64,000 nucleotides of DNA from Pseudomonas sp. RIT-562. Lineage in GTDB: Bacteria; Pseudomonadota; Gammaproteobacteria; Pseudomonadales; Pseudomonadaceae. Position 1 is the stretch's first letter; each line of letters opens with the position of its first letter. Under the pieces are notes generated by a model. It was given only the letters and a program-made list of their open reading frames with translations, was not told the DNA's origin and did not search any database. The translations under genes and the position numbers were made by a program. Where the stretch lies: NCBI RefSeq assembly GCF_026241895.1, contig NZ_JAPJIV010000030.1, forward strand, positions 1-64,000, written 5' to 3'. Of this stretch, positions 27,058 through 35,122 are shown piece by piece.

Positions 27058-28266
27058 ATGTTCCTCATCGCTTTCCTGGGCGGTATCCTCACCGTCCTCA
27101 GCCCGTGCATCCTCCCGGTCGTGCCATTCCTGTTCGCCGGAGTCGAGCGTAGCCGCCGCTCCATCCTGCTGACCCTCGGCGGCATGGTCCTGACCTTCGC
27201 CCTGGTCGCCAGCCTGGCGGTGGTCAGCAGCGAGTGGGTGGTGCAGGCCAATAACACCGGCCGCCACGTGGCCCTGATTGTCATGGCGCTGTTTGCCCTG
27301 TCGCTGATTTCCGCGCGCATTGGCGGCTGGCTGGCTCGGCCCTTCGTGCTGCTGGGCAATCGCCTCGATCCCGACACCCGTAAAATGTCCGGCCCATTGG
27401 GCTCCATCATGATCGGCGTGGCCACCGGCCTGCTGTGGGCACCCTGTGCCGGGCCGATCCTCGGGGTGATCCTCACTGGCGCCATGCTGCAAGGGGCGAA
27501 TGCTGGCACCAGCCTGCTGCTGGTGGCTTATGGATTGGGCAGCGCGCTGTCGCTGGGTACCCTGATCTTCGCCGGGCGTGGCCTGGTCAACCGCCTCAAG
27601 GCCTCGATCCCGATCACCGGCTGGCTGCGCCGTGCTGCCGGCGTGACTGTACTGGCCGCCGCAGCGGTGATCTCTACCGGTGCCGACAAGACCCTGCTGG
27701 CCGGCACTTCGTCCGCAGGCATCAGCAGCGTCGAGAAAGGCCTGCTGGAAACCGTACCGAAGGTGCTCGACTACTTCGTCAGCAAGGTCAAGGCCGATAC
27801 CCTGGATAACGCCCAGGGCGCCATGCCCTCGCTGGCCGGCGCGGTCCAATGGCTGAACTCCCCGGAGCTCAGCGGCGAATCCCTCAAAGGCAAAGTGGTG
27901 CTGGTGGATTTCTGGACCTACGACTGCATCAACTGCCAGCACACCCTGCCGTACGTGAAAGACTGGGCGAAGAAATACCAGAAGGATGGCCTGGTGGTGA
28001 TCGGCGTGCACACCCCGGAATATGGCTTTGAACGCATCATCGACAACGTCAAGGATCAGGTGAAAAAGCTGGGCATCACCTACCCGGTGGCGATCGATAA
28101 CAACTACGCAATCTGGCGCAATTTCGACAACCAGTACTGGCCTGCGCATTACCTGATTGATGCCAAGGGCCAGGTGCGCTACACCCACTTTGGCGAAGGC
28201 CGTTATGACACCCAGGAGCAAATGATTCAGCAGTTGCTCAAAGAGGCCAAGGCGTCAGGGGCATAA
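27058..28266 (+). CDS. DipZ-like thiol:disulfide transporter with C-terminal thioredoxin domain
   Basis: A 402-residue inner-membrane protein. The N-terminal part (about 1-200) is a CcdA/DsbD-beta-like domain with conserved Cys in LTVLSPCILPVVPF and LLWAPCAGPILG; these carry electrons across the membrane. The C-terminal periplasmic part is a TlpA/AhpC-like thioredoxin domain with the redox motif CINC in DFWTYDCINCQHTLPY and a cis-Pro region in QYWPAHYLI. Such fusions keep periplasmic thiols reduced. ATG 27058 with AGGTGA upstream is preferred over GTG 27049. It sits after a REP doublet and stands alone. Confidence 0.87.
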   Translation: MFLIAFLGGILTVLSPCILPVVPFLFAGVERSRRSILLTLGGMVLTFALVASLAVVSSEWVVQANNTGRHVALIVMALFALSLISARIGGWLARPFVLLGNRLDPDTRKMSGPLGSIMIGVATGLLWAPCAGPILGVILTGAMLQGANAGTSLLLVAYGLGSALSLGTLIFAGRGLVNRLKASIPITGWLRRAAGVTVLAAAAVISTGADKTLLAGTSSAGISSVEKGLLETVPKVLDYFVSKVKADTLDNAQGAMPSLAGAVQWLNSPELSGESLKGKVVLVDFWTYDCINCQHTLPYVKDWAKKYQKDGLVVIGVHTPEYGFERIIDNVKDQVKKLGITYPVAIDNNYAIWRNFDNQYWPAHYLIDAKGQVRYTHFGEGRYDTQEQMIQQLLKEAKASGA

Positions 28267-28279
28267 TCGCGTAATCCCT

Positions 28280-28384
28280 GTAGGAGCTGCCGAAGGCTGC
28301 GATCTTTTGATCTTTGATCTTCTGATGTTTGGCATGGACGATACCCCCGAAAATCAAAAGATCGCAGCCTTCGGCAGCTCCTAC
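28280..28384. repeat. REP doublet, GCTGCCGAAGGCTGCGATC class
   Basis: GTAGGAGCTGCCGAAGGCTG and its exact inverted partner (AGCCTTCGGCAGCTCCTAC) with GATCTTTTGAT / ATCAAAAGATC inner arms. A long hairpin between the convergent dipZ-like and AraC genes; it could stop transcripts from both. Confidence 0.88.
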
Positions 28385-28396
28385 CGGGTGTCAGGC

Positions 28397-29371
28397 TTAC
28401 GGTCGTTGCTGCGCGGCCCCTGCCTGACACCGGCGCCAGGCCGCAGGCGGGGCGCCGAACTCGCGCCGGAAGGCGCGGCTGAAGGCGGTGTCCGTCTGGT
28501 ACCCGACTTCCTCGGCAATGCGCGTCAACGAAGTATTGCTGCGGCTGAGCAGATTGGCCGCCAGCAGCATTCGCCACTGGGTCAGGTACTGCATCGGCGA
28601 GCTGCCAACCAATTGCTGGAAACGCTCAGCCAGCACTGACCTCGACGTACCGGCGGTGCGGGCCAGTTCTTCAAGCGTCCAGGCGTTCGCGGGGCTCTTG
28701 TGCAGGGCGTTCAGGGCGGCGCCGACAATCCGGTCGCCGACTCCCGCCAGCCACCCGGTGCGGCCTTCGCCGTGTTCATTCATGTACAGGCGCAGCACCT
28801 CGATGAACAGCACTTCCGCCAATTTTGCCAACACGCCTTCGCCACCAGGCCGGGGCGAGCGGGCTTCGGCCAAGGCGTAGCGCACGGACGACTCCAGCCA
28901 GATTCCGGAGTCCGAGCCGCGGACATTGACCCGCACGATGGCGGGTAGCCCGGTGAGCAGCATGCCCGCCAGCCGCGTATCGCACGCCAGGTAACCGCAC
29001 ACCAGGCGGGTGACGACGCCGCCTCCGCCGTAACTGAGTTGCCGCGGACGGCGCGCCAGCACCGCGTCCAGGCGCGCTCCCGTAGCAGGGGGCAGGCCCG
29101 GTGCCGAGCACATCCGATGGGCATCGCCCTGGGGAAATACCACCACATCGCCTGCGCTCAGCAGCAATGGCGGATCATCGCCGAGTTCGACGTAGCACTC
29201 GCCTTCGGTAATCAGGTGAAAGATCACCACTGGTTCGGCGCCAGGTTCCAGAAAGGGCGCGGCCGAGTCGGCGCTTGGCGACTGATAGCACCAGGGTGCA
29301 GTGAACCTGGCGTTGATAAAGATCGCGCCGACCAGGCGCACGACACGCAGGGTCTGGGACAGGGCGTCCAT
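28397..29371 (-). CDS. AraC-family regulator with cupin-type N-terminal domain
   Basis: A 324-residue regulator. The N-terminal half is the AraC cupin_6-type ligand domain (HLITEGECYVELGDDPPLLL, then GDVVVFPQGDAHRM). The C-terminal half has two helix-turn-helix motifs (WTLEELARTAGTSRSVLAER and LTRIAEEVGYQTDTAFSRAF) with the AraC signature. It is divergent from the DUF4242 gene at 29553, with a 13-bp direct repeat of 21-bp period between them, the usual spacing of AraC half-sites. It probably regulates the DUF4242-methyltransferase pair. Confidence 0.88.
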   Translation of the reverse strand: MDALSQTLRVVRLVGAIFINARFTAPWCYQSPSADSAAPFLEPGAEPVVIFHLITEGECYVELGDDPPLLLSAGDVVVFPQGDAHRMCSAPGLPPATGARLDAVLARRPRQLSYGGGGVVTRLVCGYLACDTRLAGMLLTGLPAIVRVNVRGSDSGIWLESSVRYALAEARSPRPGGEGVLAKLAEVLFIEVLRLYMNEHGEGRTGWLAGVGDRIVGAALNALHKSPANAWTLEELARTAGTSRSVLAERFQQLVGSSPMQYLTQWRMLLAANLLSRSNTSLTRIAEEVGYQTDTAFSRAFRREFGAPPAAWRRCQAGAAQQRP

Positions 29372-29439
29372 GGGGGTTTACCCGTGCAGGCGGGGGCTTT
29401 TTAAGTGTGGCCCGCCTGCCGCGCAATGCGCAATCTCCG

Positions 29440-29473
29440 GACGATCGGGCAGTCTTGCCCGACGATCGGGCAG
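29440..29473. promoter_or_regulatory. Direct-repeat operator, likely for the AraC-family regulator
   Basis: GACGATCGGGCAG occurs at 29440-29452 and again at 29461-29473, a perfect 13-bp direct repeat with a 21-bp period, so the copies lie on the same face of the helix. It is 80 bases upstream of the DUF4242 gene and 69 bases from the AraC gene start. Confidence 0.6.
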
Positions 29474-29552
29474 GACGCCGCCCCGCTGCGGCGCGATAGT
29501 TTGTCTACAGGGCACAAGACCCTGTCACCCATAACAAGAATGAGAGGTTGTC

Positions 29553-29822
29553 ATGCCTAAATTCGTCATTGAACGGGAGATAGCAGGTGCAGGAGCACTG
29601 TCGGAGCGGGATTTGAAAGCGGCGGCGCAGAAGTCCTGCCGGACCTTGCGTGATTTGCCCCAGGTGCAGTGGCAGCAGAGCTACGTCACCGGTGACAAGC
29701 TCTATTGCGTGTACATCGCACCGGATGCACAGCAGATCGAGGAGCACGCCAGGCTGAGCGGGTTTCCGGCCAACCGGATTTCCCAGGTGATGCACGTCAT
29801 CGATCCCACCACGGCTGAATAA
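29553..29822 (+). CDS. DUF4242 (SCO4226-type) small protein
   Basis: An 89-residue cytoplasmic protein with the DUF4242 ferredoxin-like pattern: MPKFVIEREIAGAG, VQWQQSYVTGDKLYCVYIAP and IEEHARLSGFPANRI. A family member, SCO4226 of Streptomyces, is known to bind nickel; the general role is unclear. GAGAGGTTGTC precedes the ATG. The methyltransferase gene follows after 36 bases, so the two are probably co-transcribed under the divergent AraC regulator. Confidence 0.82.
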   Translation: MPKFVIEREIAGAGALSERDLKAAAQKSCRTLRDLPQVQWQQSYVTGDKLYCVYIAPDAQQIEEHARLSGFPANRISQVMHVIDPTTAE

Positions 29823-29858
29823 GCCAACTGCGTTCGTACCCGCAATGGAGCGGAATTC

Positions 29859-30671
29859 ATGAGTACACCCATTGATCTCACTGCCTTGAAAAACCGCCAG
29901 ATGGCCGCCTGGGCCAGTGGCGACTACGCCGTGATCGGCACTACCTTGCAAATCGTCGGTGAGCAGTTGGCCGAGGCCTGCGACCTGCTGTGCGACGAGC
30001 GCGTGCTGGACGTCGCCGCCGGTAATGGCAACGCAACGCTTGCGGCGGCCAGGCGTGGCTGCATCGTCACTTCCACCGACTACGTGGCGGCCCTGCTGGA
30101 GCGCGGCGAGGACCGCTCGCGGGCGGAGCGCCTGCAGGTGACCTTCCAGGTTGCCGATGCCGAGGCGCTGCCTTTTGAAGATGCGAGTTTTGATGCGGTG
30201 CTGTCGACCTTCGGCGTGATGTTCACCCCGGATCAATCGAAAGCCGCTGCGGAACTGGCCCGGGTTTGCCGCCCCGGAGGCCGCATCGGCCTGGCCAACT
30301 GGACGCCGGAAGGCTTTGTCGGCCAGGTGTTCAAGACCTTGGGCCGGCACATGCCGCCGCCACCGGGCGCGCAACCACCCTCACAGTGGGGCACCGAGGC
30401 CTGGCTGCATACGCACTTCGACGACCGTAACTTCCTGGTCCAGGTCACTCGTCGTACTTTCAATTTCCGTTATCGTTCGGCGTCGCATTTCATCGACACG
30501 TTCCGCAGCTGGTACGGCCCGGTCCACAAGGCGTTCGCGGCGCTGCCCCCCGATGGCGCCACGGCGCTGGAAGCGGATCTGACGGAGTTGTTGAATCGGA
30601 TGAACAGGGCGGGAGAAAAATCGCTGGTGGTGCCGAGTGAGTACCTGGAGGTGGTCATCACCCGACGCTAG
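29859..30671 (+). CDS. Class I SAM-dependent methyltransferase
   Basis: A 270-residue enzyme: motif I VLDVAAGNGNATLAAA, acidic residue in TSTDYVAALL, DAEALPFEDASFDAVLS (motif IV of the UbiE/Methyltransf_11 type) and LARVCRPGGRIGLANW. A Trp/Pro-rich middle region (EGFVGQVFKTLGRHMPPPPG) is common in a subfamily often annotated as UbiE-like but of unknown substrate. GGAGCGG precedes the ATG. Second gene of the pair with the DUF4242 gene. Confidence 0.83.
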   Translation: MSTPIDLTALKNRQMAAWASGDYAVIGTTLQIVGEQLAEACDLLCDERVLDVAAGNGNATLAAARRGCIVTSTDYVAALLERGEDRSRAERLQVTFQVADAEALPFEDASFDAVLSTFGVMFTPDQSKAAAELARVCRPGGRIGLANWTPEGFVGQVFKTLGRHMPPPPGAQPPSQWGTEAWLHTHFDDRNFLVQVTRRTFNFRYRSASHFIDTFRSWYGPVHKAFAALPPDGATALEADLTELLNRMNRAGEKSLVVPSEYLEVVITRR

Positions 30672-30681
30672 AAGCCCCCCC

Positions 30682-30766
30682 GTAGGAGCTGCCGCAGGCT
30701 GCGATCTTTTGATCCTGGCGATTGTAAAATCAAGATCAAAAGATCGCAGCCTGCGGCAGCTCCTAC
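30682..30766. repeat. REP doublet, GCTGCCGCAGGCTGCGATC class
   Basis: GTAGGAGCTGCCGCAGGCTG with inverted partner, and GATCTTTTGATC inner arms. Lies between the convergent methyltransferase and pcs genes. Confidence 0.88.
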
Positions 30767-30794
30767 CTGGGGATAGTGTCCGTTCCACAAAGGG

Positions 30795-31517
30795 TTATTT
30801 ATGCCGCGCCCCGTCGAACCACTCCAACGCCGTGCGCCAGATGCAGATCCCCAGGAAGTACGCCGACATCAGAAGCCACAGACCCATCACCAGCGGGTTG
30901 ATCACCGGGTGGTTAACCACCAGCGACAAACTGCACAACAGCCAGATGGCTGTCACGGCAATGTTGATCGGCATGAACTTGCGCACGCGGAACGGGTGCA
31001 GGAACTTCATGCGGGTCACGGTCAGCAGTGCCAGGCCGATTACCGTGAGGAAGGTGATCCACGGCGAAGGCGCAATGATGTACAGGCACAACGCGACCAC
31101 GTTCCAGGCAGCGGGAAAGCCCTGGAAGTAATTGTCCTTGCTCTTCATGTTGACGTTGCAGAAGCAGAACAGCGAAGAGACCAGGATCAGCGATACCGTG
31201 AGCAGCAGCGTGTAGTCCGGCAGCGGAATGTATCGATAGATAAAGAGTGCCGGAATGAACACATAGGTCAGGTAGTCGATGACCAAGTCGAGGATCGAAC
31301 CATCGAAACTCGGCAGCACCGACTGCACATTGACCTTGCGCGCCAGCGCACCATCCAGGCCGTCGACGATCAGCGCGACGCCGAGCCACAGCAGGCAACT
31401 GGTCGGCCGGTTCTCCAGCAGGGCGAGGGTCGCGAGGAAGGCGGTGACCACGCCAGTGGCGGTAAAACCATGGGCGCCCCATGCTTTGAGCCTGGCGATG
31501 TGTAGGGTCGATATCAC
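30795..31517 (-). CDS. pcs: Phosphatidylcholine synthase
   Basis: Inner-membrane enzyme of 240 residues that joins choline to CDP-diacylglycerol to give phosphatidylcholine. It carries the CDP-alcohol phosphotransferase motif: DGLDGALARK followed by FDGSILDLVIDY, which supplies the catalytic Asp residues, in a background of about seven to eight hydrophobic helices. GTG 31517 is chosen because GGAG lies about nine bases upstream and the product then starts MISTLHIARLKAWGAHGFTA, the family length; longer frames (31553, 31580) add a poorly matching N-terminus. Eukaryote-like membrane lipid made from external choline, known in pseudomonads. Confidence 0.87.
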   Translation of the reverse strand: MISTLHIARLKAWGAHGFTATGVVTAFLATLALLENRPTSCLLWLGVALIVDGLDGALARKVNVQSVLPSFDGSILDLVIDYLTYVFIPALFIYRYIPLPDYTLLLTVSLILVSSLFCFCNVNMKSKDNYFQGFPAAWNVVALCLYIIAPSPWITFLTVIGLALLTVTRMKFLHPFRVRKFMPINIAVTAIWLLCSLSLVVNHPVINPLVMGLWLLMSAYFLGICIWRTALEWFDGARHK

Positions 31518-31781
31518 GGGGGCGTTCTCCAAAAAGTGAAGCAAGCCAGTCATCACCCTCGAGAGCGAGGGCGGCGGCAAACCGGTTCGGGTTGCAGGTA
31601 TCGACCGAAAATCCGCGAATAAGGTTCACCGTCTGTAAATCTTAGCTGCGCCTGCGCAAATTACTTCGGCTAAATCCACGACTCAGCCGGCCGGGGCCCG
31701 GCAGCCCAACGGCGGTGGCAGATTGGCCGGCAGGTACTATTGTTTCCTGACCGTATTTCTTCCATCAATAAGGACGACGTC

Positions 31782-32504
31782 ATGAACACCAGCGATCTGC
31801 TCGAACAACTGCTCAGGGGCCAAGCCTCGCAGCGAACGGGTGCCGCTTCCTCCCAGGGAGGCATCGGCGGTGATCTTGGCGGGTTGCTTGGTGGCCTGTT
31901 GGGGGGCGGTAGCGCCGGTTCCAGCATGGGCGGCGGGGGACTGGGAGGTTTGCTCGGTGGATTGCTCGGTGGCGGTTCAGCCTTGGGCGGGGCTCCCCAG
32001 GGTCGAGCCGGCCGCAGTGGCGGCATGAATTATGCGGCCCTGGCCTCGCTGGGGATGATGGCATTTCAGGCGTATCAGGCCTGGCAGCGCAATCAGGCGT
32101 CTGCGCCGCAGGACACTCCGCAAACCGCGAACCTTCTGGCCGGCCCGGAACTCGAAGAGCACAGCCACGCCATCCTGCGCGCACTGATCGCGGCGGCGAA
32201 GGCTGATGGCCGGATCGACGATAACGAAAAACACATGATCAGCAGCGAAATCGGCCGCCACACCGATGACCCGCAATTGCAGCAATGGCTGGATAACGAA
32301 GTGGCCCGGCCCTTGAGTGCCGCCGACGTGGCACAGTCAGCCACGGACCCAGGCATCGCTGCGGAAATGTACCTGGCGAGCGTGATGCTGGTGGACGACC
32401 AGCAAGATGCCGAACGCGCCTACCTGGACGAATTGGCAGCCGCCTTGAGCATCGATCCGCAGCTGCAAGTCCAGCTGGAACACCAGGCCAAAGGCACCGC
32501 CTGA
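31782..32504 (+). CDS. DUF533/TerB-like protein (YebE type)
   Basis: A 240-residue protein. The N-terminal third is very Gly-rich with repeated GGLLGGLLGGGS segments (about residues 26-66), followed by a hydrophobic patch (YAALASLGMMAFQAYQAW). The C-terminal half is a TerB-like helical domain with AAAKADGRIDDNEKHMI and MYLASVMLVDDQQDAERAYL. The family resembles E. coli YebE, an inner-membrane protein of unknown role. AAGGACG precedes the ATG. It has its own terminator at 32608. The frame opens upstream, but the ribosome site points to 31782. Confidence 0.82.
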   Translation: MNTSDLLEQLLRGQASQRTGAASSQGGIGGDLGGLLGGLLGGGSAGSSMGGGGLGGLLGGLLGGGSALGGAPQGRAGRSGGMNYAALASLGMMAFQAYQAWQRNQASAPQDTPQTANLLAGPELEEHSHAILRALIAAAKADGRIDDNEKHMISSEIGRHTDDPQLQQWLDNEVARPLSAADVAQSATDPGIAAEMYLASVMLVDDQQDAERAYLDELAAALSIDPQLQVQLEHQAKGTA

Positions 32505-32542
32505 CCACTGGGCGCATGCTCGTCGGCAGACCCAACGCCGCC

Positions 32543-32600
32543 TGTAGGAGCCCGCTTGCTGGCGATCAAAACGCCGCGGTGTATCAGGTTGCTCCCACAG
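32543..32600. repeat. Degenerate REP element
   Basis: GTAGGAGCCCGCTTGCTGGCG starts a REP half, but the partner (TTGCTCCCACAGG) belongs to a different class, so this looks like a mosaic or decayed doublet. Confidence 0.6.
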
Positions 32601-32607
32601 GCCACCC

Positions 32608-32631
32608 AAGCCCGTCTGTCCGGGCTTTTTT
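32608..32631 (+). terminator. Intrinsic terminator after the DUF533 gene
   Basis: AAGCCCG-TCTGTC-CGGGCTT followed by T residues (32626-32631). Confidence 0.8.
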
Positions 32632-32729
32632 AACCCCGATTGAATTTTCTCCCCGGCTCATCGCTCTGCTGATGTAGAGACGTGTTGATTCAGCGTCCTG
32701 CCACTGGCCATAGACCGAGAGATGCGCCC

Positions 32730-34115
32730 ATGACTGCCCTGACAAGACTTGAATCCCAGCCTGCCCGCGTAGAGTCGATTCCGACCGCCGGTAGCCTGAA
32801 GAATACCTACGCACAGCTGCTGCTCAACGTCGACCACGGCGAGCGCAAAAACCTTGCCCGGGAGTTCCTGGCCGAGCAACTCGAACAGGCGCAAGAGCTG
32901 CCTGAAGAGATGCCCCGGGACGTGTCGGCCCTGCAGGGTTTCGTCGAACAGCATTGCACCCACGTGGCTCGCCAGTACGCCGATTACCTGCAACAGCGCA
33001 AGGACGGCGGCCCCCGGCAGTTTTTCAGCAACAAGGCTCACGCACTGTTCTTTCTGCAAGCGGTCGGCCCCACCAAACTGGTGGATGGTGCCTGGCTGTA
33101 CGGCTTGCTGCGCCATTGGCGCGACCCGCGTTTCGACGGGCTGATCTGCACCTACCTGGAAGAGTTGGGCGACGGCAATCCGGCGCAGAACCACGTGGTG
33201 ATATATCGCAAATTGCTCGCCGAGCACGGCCTGGATGATACCAGCGCGCTGCCCGATGACCGCTACTTGCAAGGTGCAATACAACTGGCGCTGGGCGAGT
33301 GCAGCGATGAGTTCATGCCGGAGGTGATCGGCTACAACCTCGGCTATGAACAATTGCCTCTGCACCTGCTGATCAGTGCCTACGAGCTGAGTGAATTGGG
33401 CATAGACCCTTACTATTTCACCCTGCACGTCACCATCGACAATGCCAGCACCGGCCATGCGCAAAAAGCCGTGCAGTCGGTGCTGCAGTTGCTGCCGCTG
33501 GAAGGTGATCGCGAGGAATTTTTGCGCCGCGTCGCTGCCGGTTATCGACTCAACGATCTGGGGCAGGGCAGTCGCGCGATCATCGAGTCGTTCGACCTTG
33601 AGGAAGAACTGCTGGGCATGCTCGAACGCAAGCGTCCGTTCGGGCAGCACATGCATTCGGACTATTGCCGCTTCGAAGGCCAGACGGTTAATCAATGGTT
33701 GTCCTCACCCGAGCAACTGCCAGGCTTCCTCAGCGCCATGGAAAACAAGGGCTGGATCAAGCGGCACCAGGACCCCCAGGCCAGTCGCTTCTGGCAGCTG
33801 ATTGTGGGCGATGGGGCGGCCATGTTCGGCGTGTTCAGCCCTTATGAAAAACAATTGCTGCACGACTGGATCGCCGGGGACTGGACGCCCGAGCGCGCCA
33901 AACCTGCGCATCGCCGGGTTGTCAGCAGCGCCAAGGTGCCCGAGCTGCCCGTCAGCGACCCTGACGTCCAGACCCTGCAAGCGTCGCTCGCCGGGCTGGA
34001 TCCCCATGCGCAGATGGCGGTGTTGATCCCGTGGTTGTCAGCCCACCGTCATTCGCACCCTGCGGGCCTGCTGGCCACGCGGCGCTACATCGAACTCAAA
34101 TCCAGTCTGCGTTAA
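32730..34115 (+). CDS. Haem-oxygenase-like iron-containing redox enzyme
   Basis: A 461-residue cytoplasmic protein of the iron-containing redox enzyme type (haem-oxygenase-like diiron oxidase fold). Candidate iron ligands fit the family order: Glu144/Glu145 and His155 in YLEELGDGNPAQNHVVIY, then Glu residues in YELSELGIDPYY, and His233, Asp237 and His243 in LHVTIDNASTGHA. Characterised relatives (for example UndA, SznF) activate O2 on small molecules; the substrate here is unknown. A C-terminal part of about 180 residues (from around residue 280) has no function I recognise. ATG 32730 is used. The NPPY methyltransferase gene follows after 11 bases and ligD after it. Confidence 0.78.
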   Translation: MTALTRLESQPARVESIPTAGSLKNTYAQLLLNVDHGERKNLAREFLAEQLEQAQELPEEMPRDVSALQGFVEQHCTHVARQYADYLQQRKDGGPRQFFSNKAHALFFLQAVGPTKLVDGAWLYGLLRHWRDPRFDGLICTYLEELGDGNPAQNHVVIYRKLLAEHGLDDTSALPDDRYLQGAIQLALGECSDEFMPEVIGYNLGYEQLPLHLLISAYELSELGIDPYYFTLHVTIDNASTGHAQKAVQSVLQLLPLEGDREEFLRRVAAGYRLNDLGQGSRAIIESFDLEEELLGMLERKRPFGQHMHSDYCRFEGQTVNQWLSSPEQLPGFLSAMENKGWIKRHQDPQASRFWQLIVGDGAAMFGVFSPYEKQLLHDWIAGDWTPERAKPAHRRVVSSAKVPELPVSDPDVQTLQASLAGLDPHAQMAVLIPWLSAHRHSHPAGLLATRRYIELKSSLR

Positions 34116-34126
34116 GGGAGCGGCAC

Positions 34127-35119
34127 ATGAATCAGGAAGAACGACTGGACGCCGACGAGCTGGCGTTGCTGCAGCTGGGACGCCGTCTGCAGGCGGATGG
34201 TTATCGCTTTATCACGCCTACTCCACTGACTCACCAACGGGTGCTCGACCGCAGCGCGGCAAGCCCCGCCAAGAACCTGCGGGATGTCTACGGTTGGTCG
34301 CGCACGTTCGAGCCGGGGTTGCTGCCGGGCGATGAACAGCGCCAGTTGCAGCAGGCTGGCGTTCTGGTCGAGAGCGCTGGCCGGCTGAAGAGTCGCGTGC
34401 GCTGGTCAAGCCTGGACGGCCTGCTGTTCGCGCACTCGGGGTTTCCCACCGAAGCGGCAGATTCAGTGTTTTTCGGCCCCGACAGCTACCGTTTCGCGCA
34501 TTTGATTCACAGCCACTTGCAGCACTGTTTTGCGCCCATCCGCCGTGCGGTGGATATCGGCTGCGGTGCCGGCGTCGGCGCAATCGTAATTGCCCGGGCG
34601 CGCCGTGAGGCCGAAGTGCTGGCGGTGGATATCAACCCAGCGGCGCTGCGCCTGACGGCGGTCAATGCCGCCTTGGCCGAAGTGGCCAACGTCACCGTGG
34701 AGACCAGTGATGTGCTGCAGGACGTCGACGGCCTGTTTGATCTGATCGTCGCCAACCCGCCGTACATGGCCGACCCAACCGAGCGCGCCTACCGCCATGG
34801 CGGAGGCGAGTTCGGCGAACAGTTGTCGGTGCGCATCGTCGAGCAGGCCCTCAACCGTCTGGCGCCTGGCGGCTCGCTGGTGCTCTACACCGGAGTGGCG
34901 ATGGTCGAAGGCCGCGACCCATTCCTGGAGGCGCTGACGCCGCGCCTGGCCTCGCCCTTGCTGGCCTGGACGTATCGCGAGATCGATCCCGATGTGTTTG
35001 GCGAAGAACTGCTGACTCCCGGCTATCAGCGGGTCGAGCGGATCGCGGTGGTGGCGCTGATCGTCACGCGTAGCGGTCCCGGCATTGGGGGCAGTGTTGC
35101 AACAGCAATAGGGGCGTGA
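34127..35119 (+). CDS. NPPY-motif SAM-dependent methyltransferase
   Basis: A 330-residue protein. An N-terminal region of about 135 residues has no clear family; the methyltransferase core follows with motif I AVDIGCGAGVGAIVIA, AVDINPAALRLT and the catalytic NPPY in LIVANPPYMADP. NPPY marks N-methyltransferases acting on planar amino or amide groups (HemK, RsmC, DNA N6-adenine enzymes). AAGGGAG lies just upstream of ATG 34127, 11 bases after the diiron enzyme stop. Gene pairing suggests both act on the same molecule. The target could also be a protein or nucleic acid. Confidence 0.82.
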   Translation: MNQEERLDADELALLQLGRRLQADGYRFITPTPLTHQRVLDRSAASPAKNLRDVYGWSRTFEPGLLPGDEQRQLQQAGVLVESAGRLKSRVRWSSLDGLLFAHSGFPTEAADSVFFGPDSYRFAHLIHSHLQHCFAPIRRAVDIGCGAGVGAIVIARARREAEVLAVDINPAALRLTAVNAALAEVANVTVETSDVLQDVDGLFDLIVANPPYMADPTERAYRHGGGEFGEQLSVRIVEQALNRLAPGGSLVLYTGVAMVEGRDPFLEALTPRLASPLLAWTYREIDPDVFGEELLTPGYQRVERIAVVALIVTRSGPGIGGSVATAIGA

Positions 35120-35122
35120 GCC

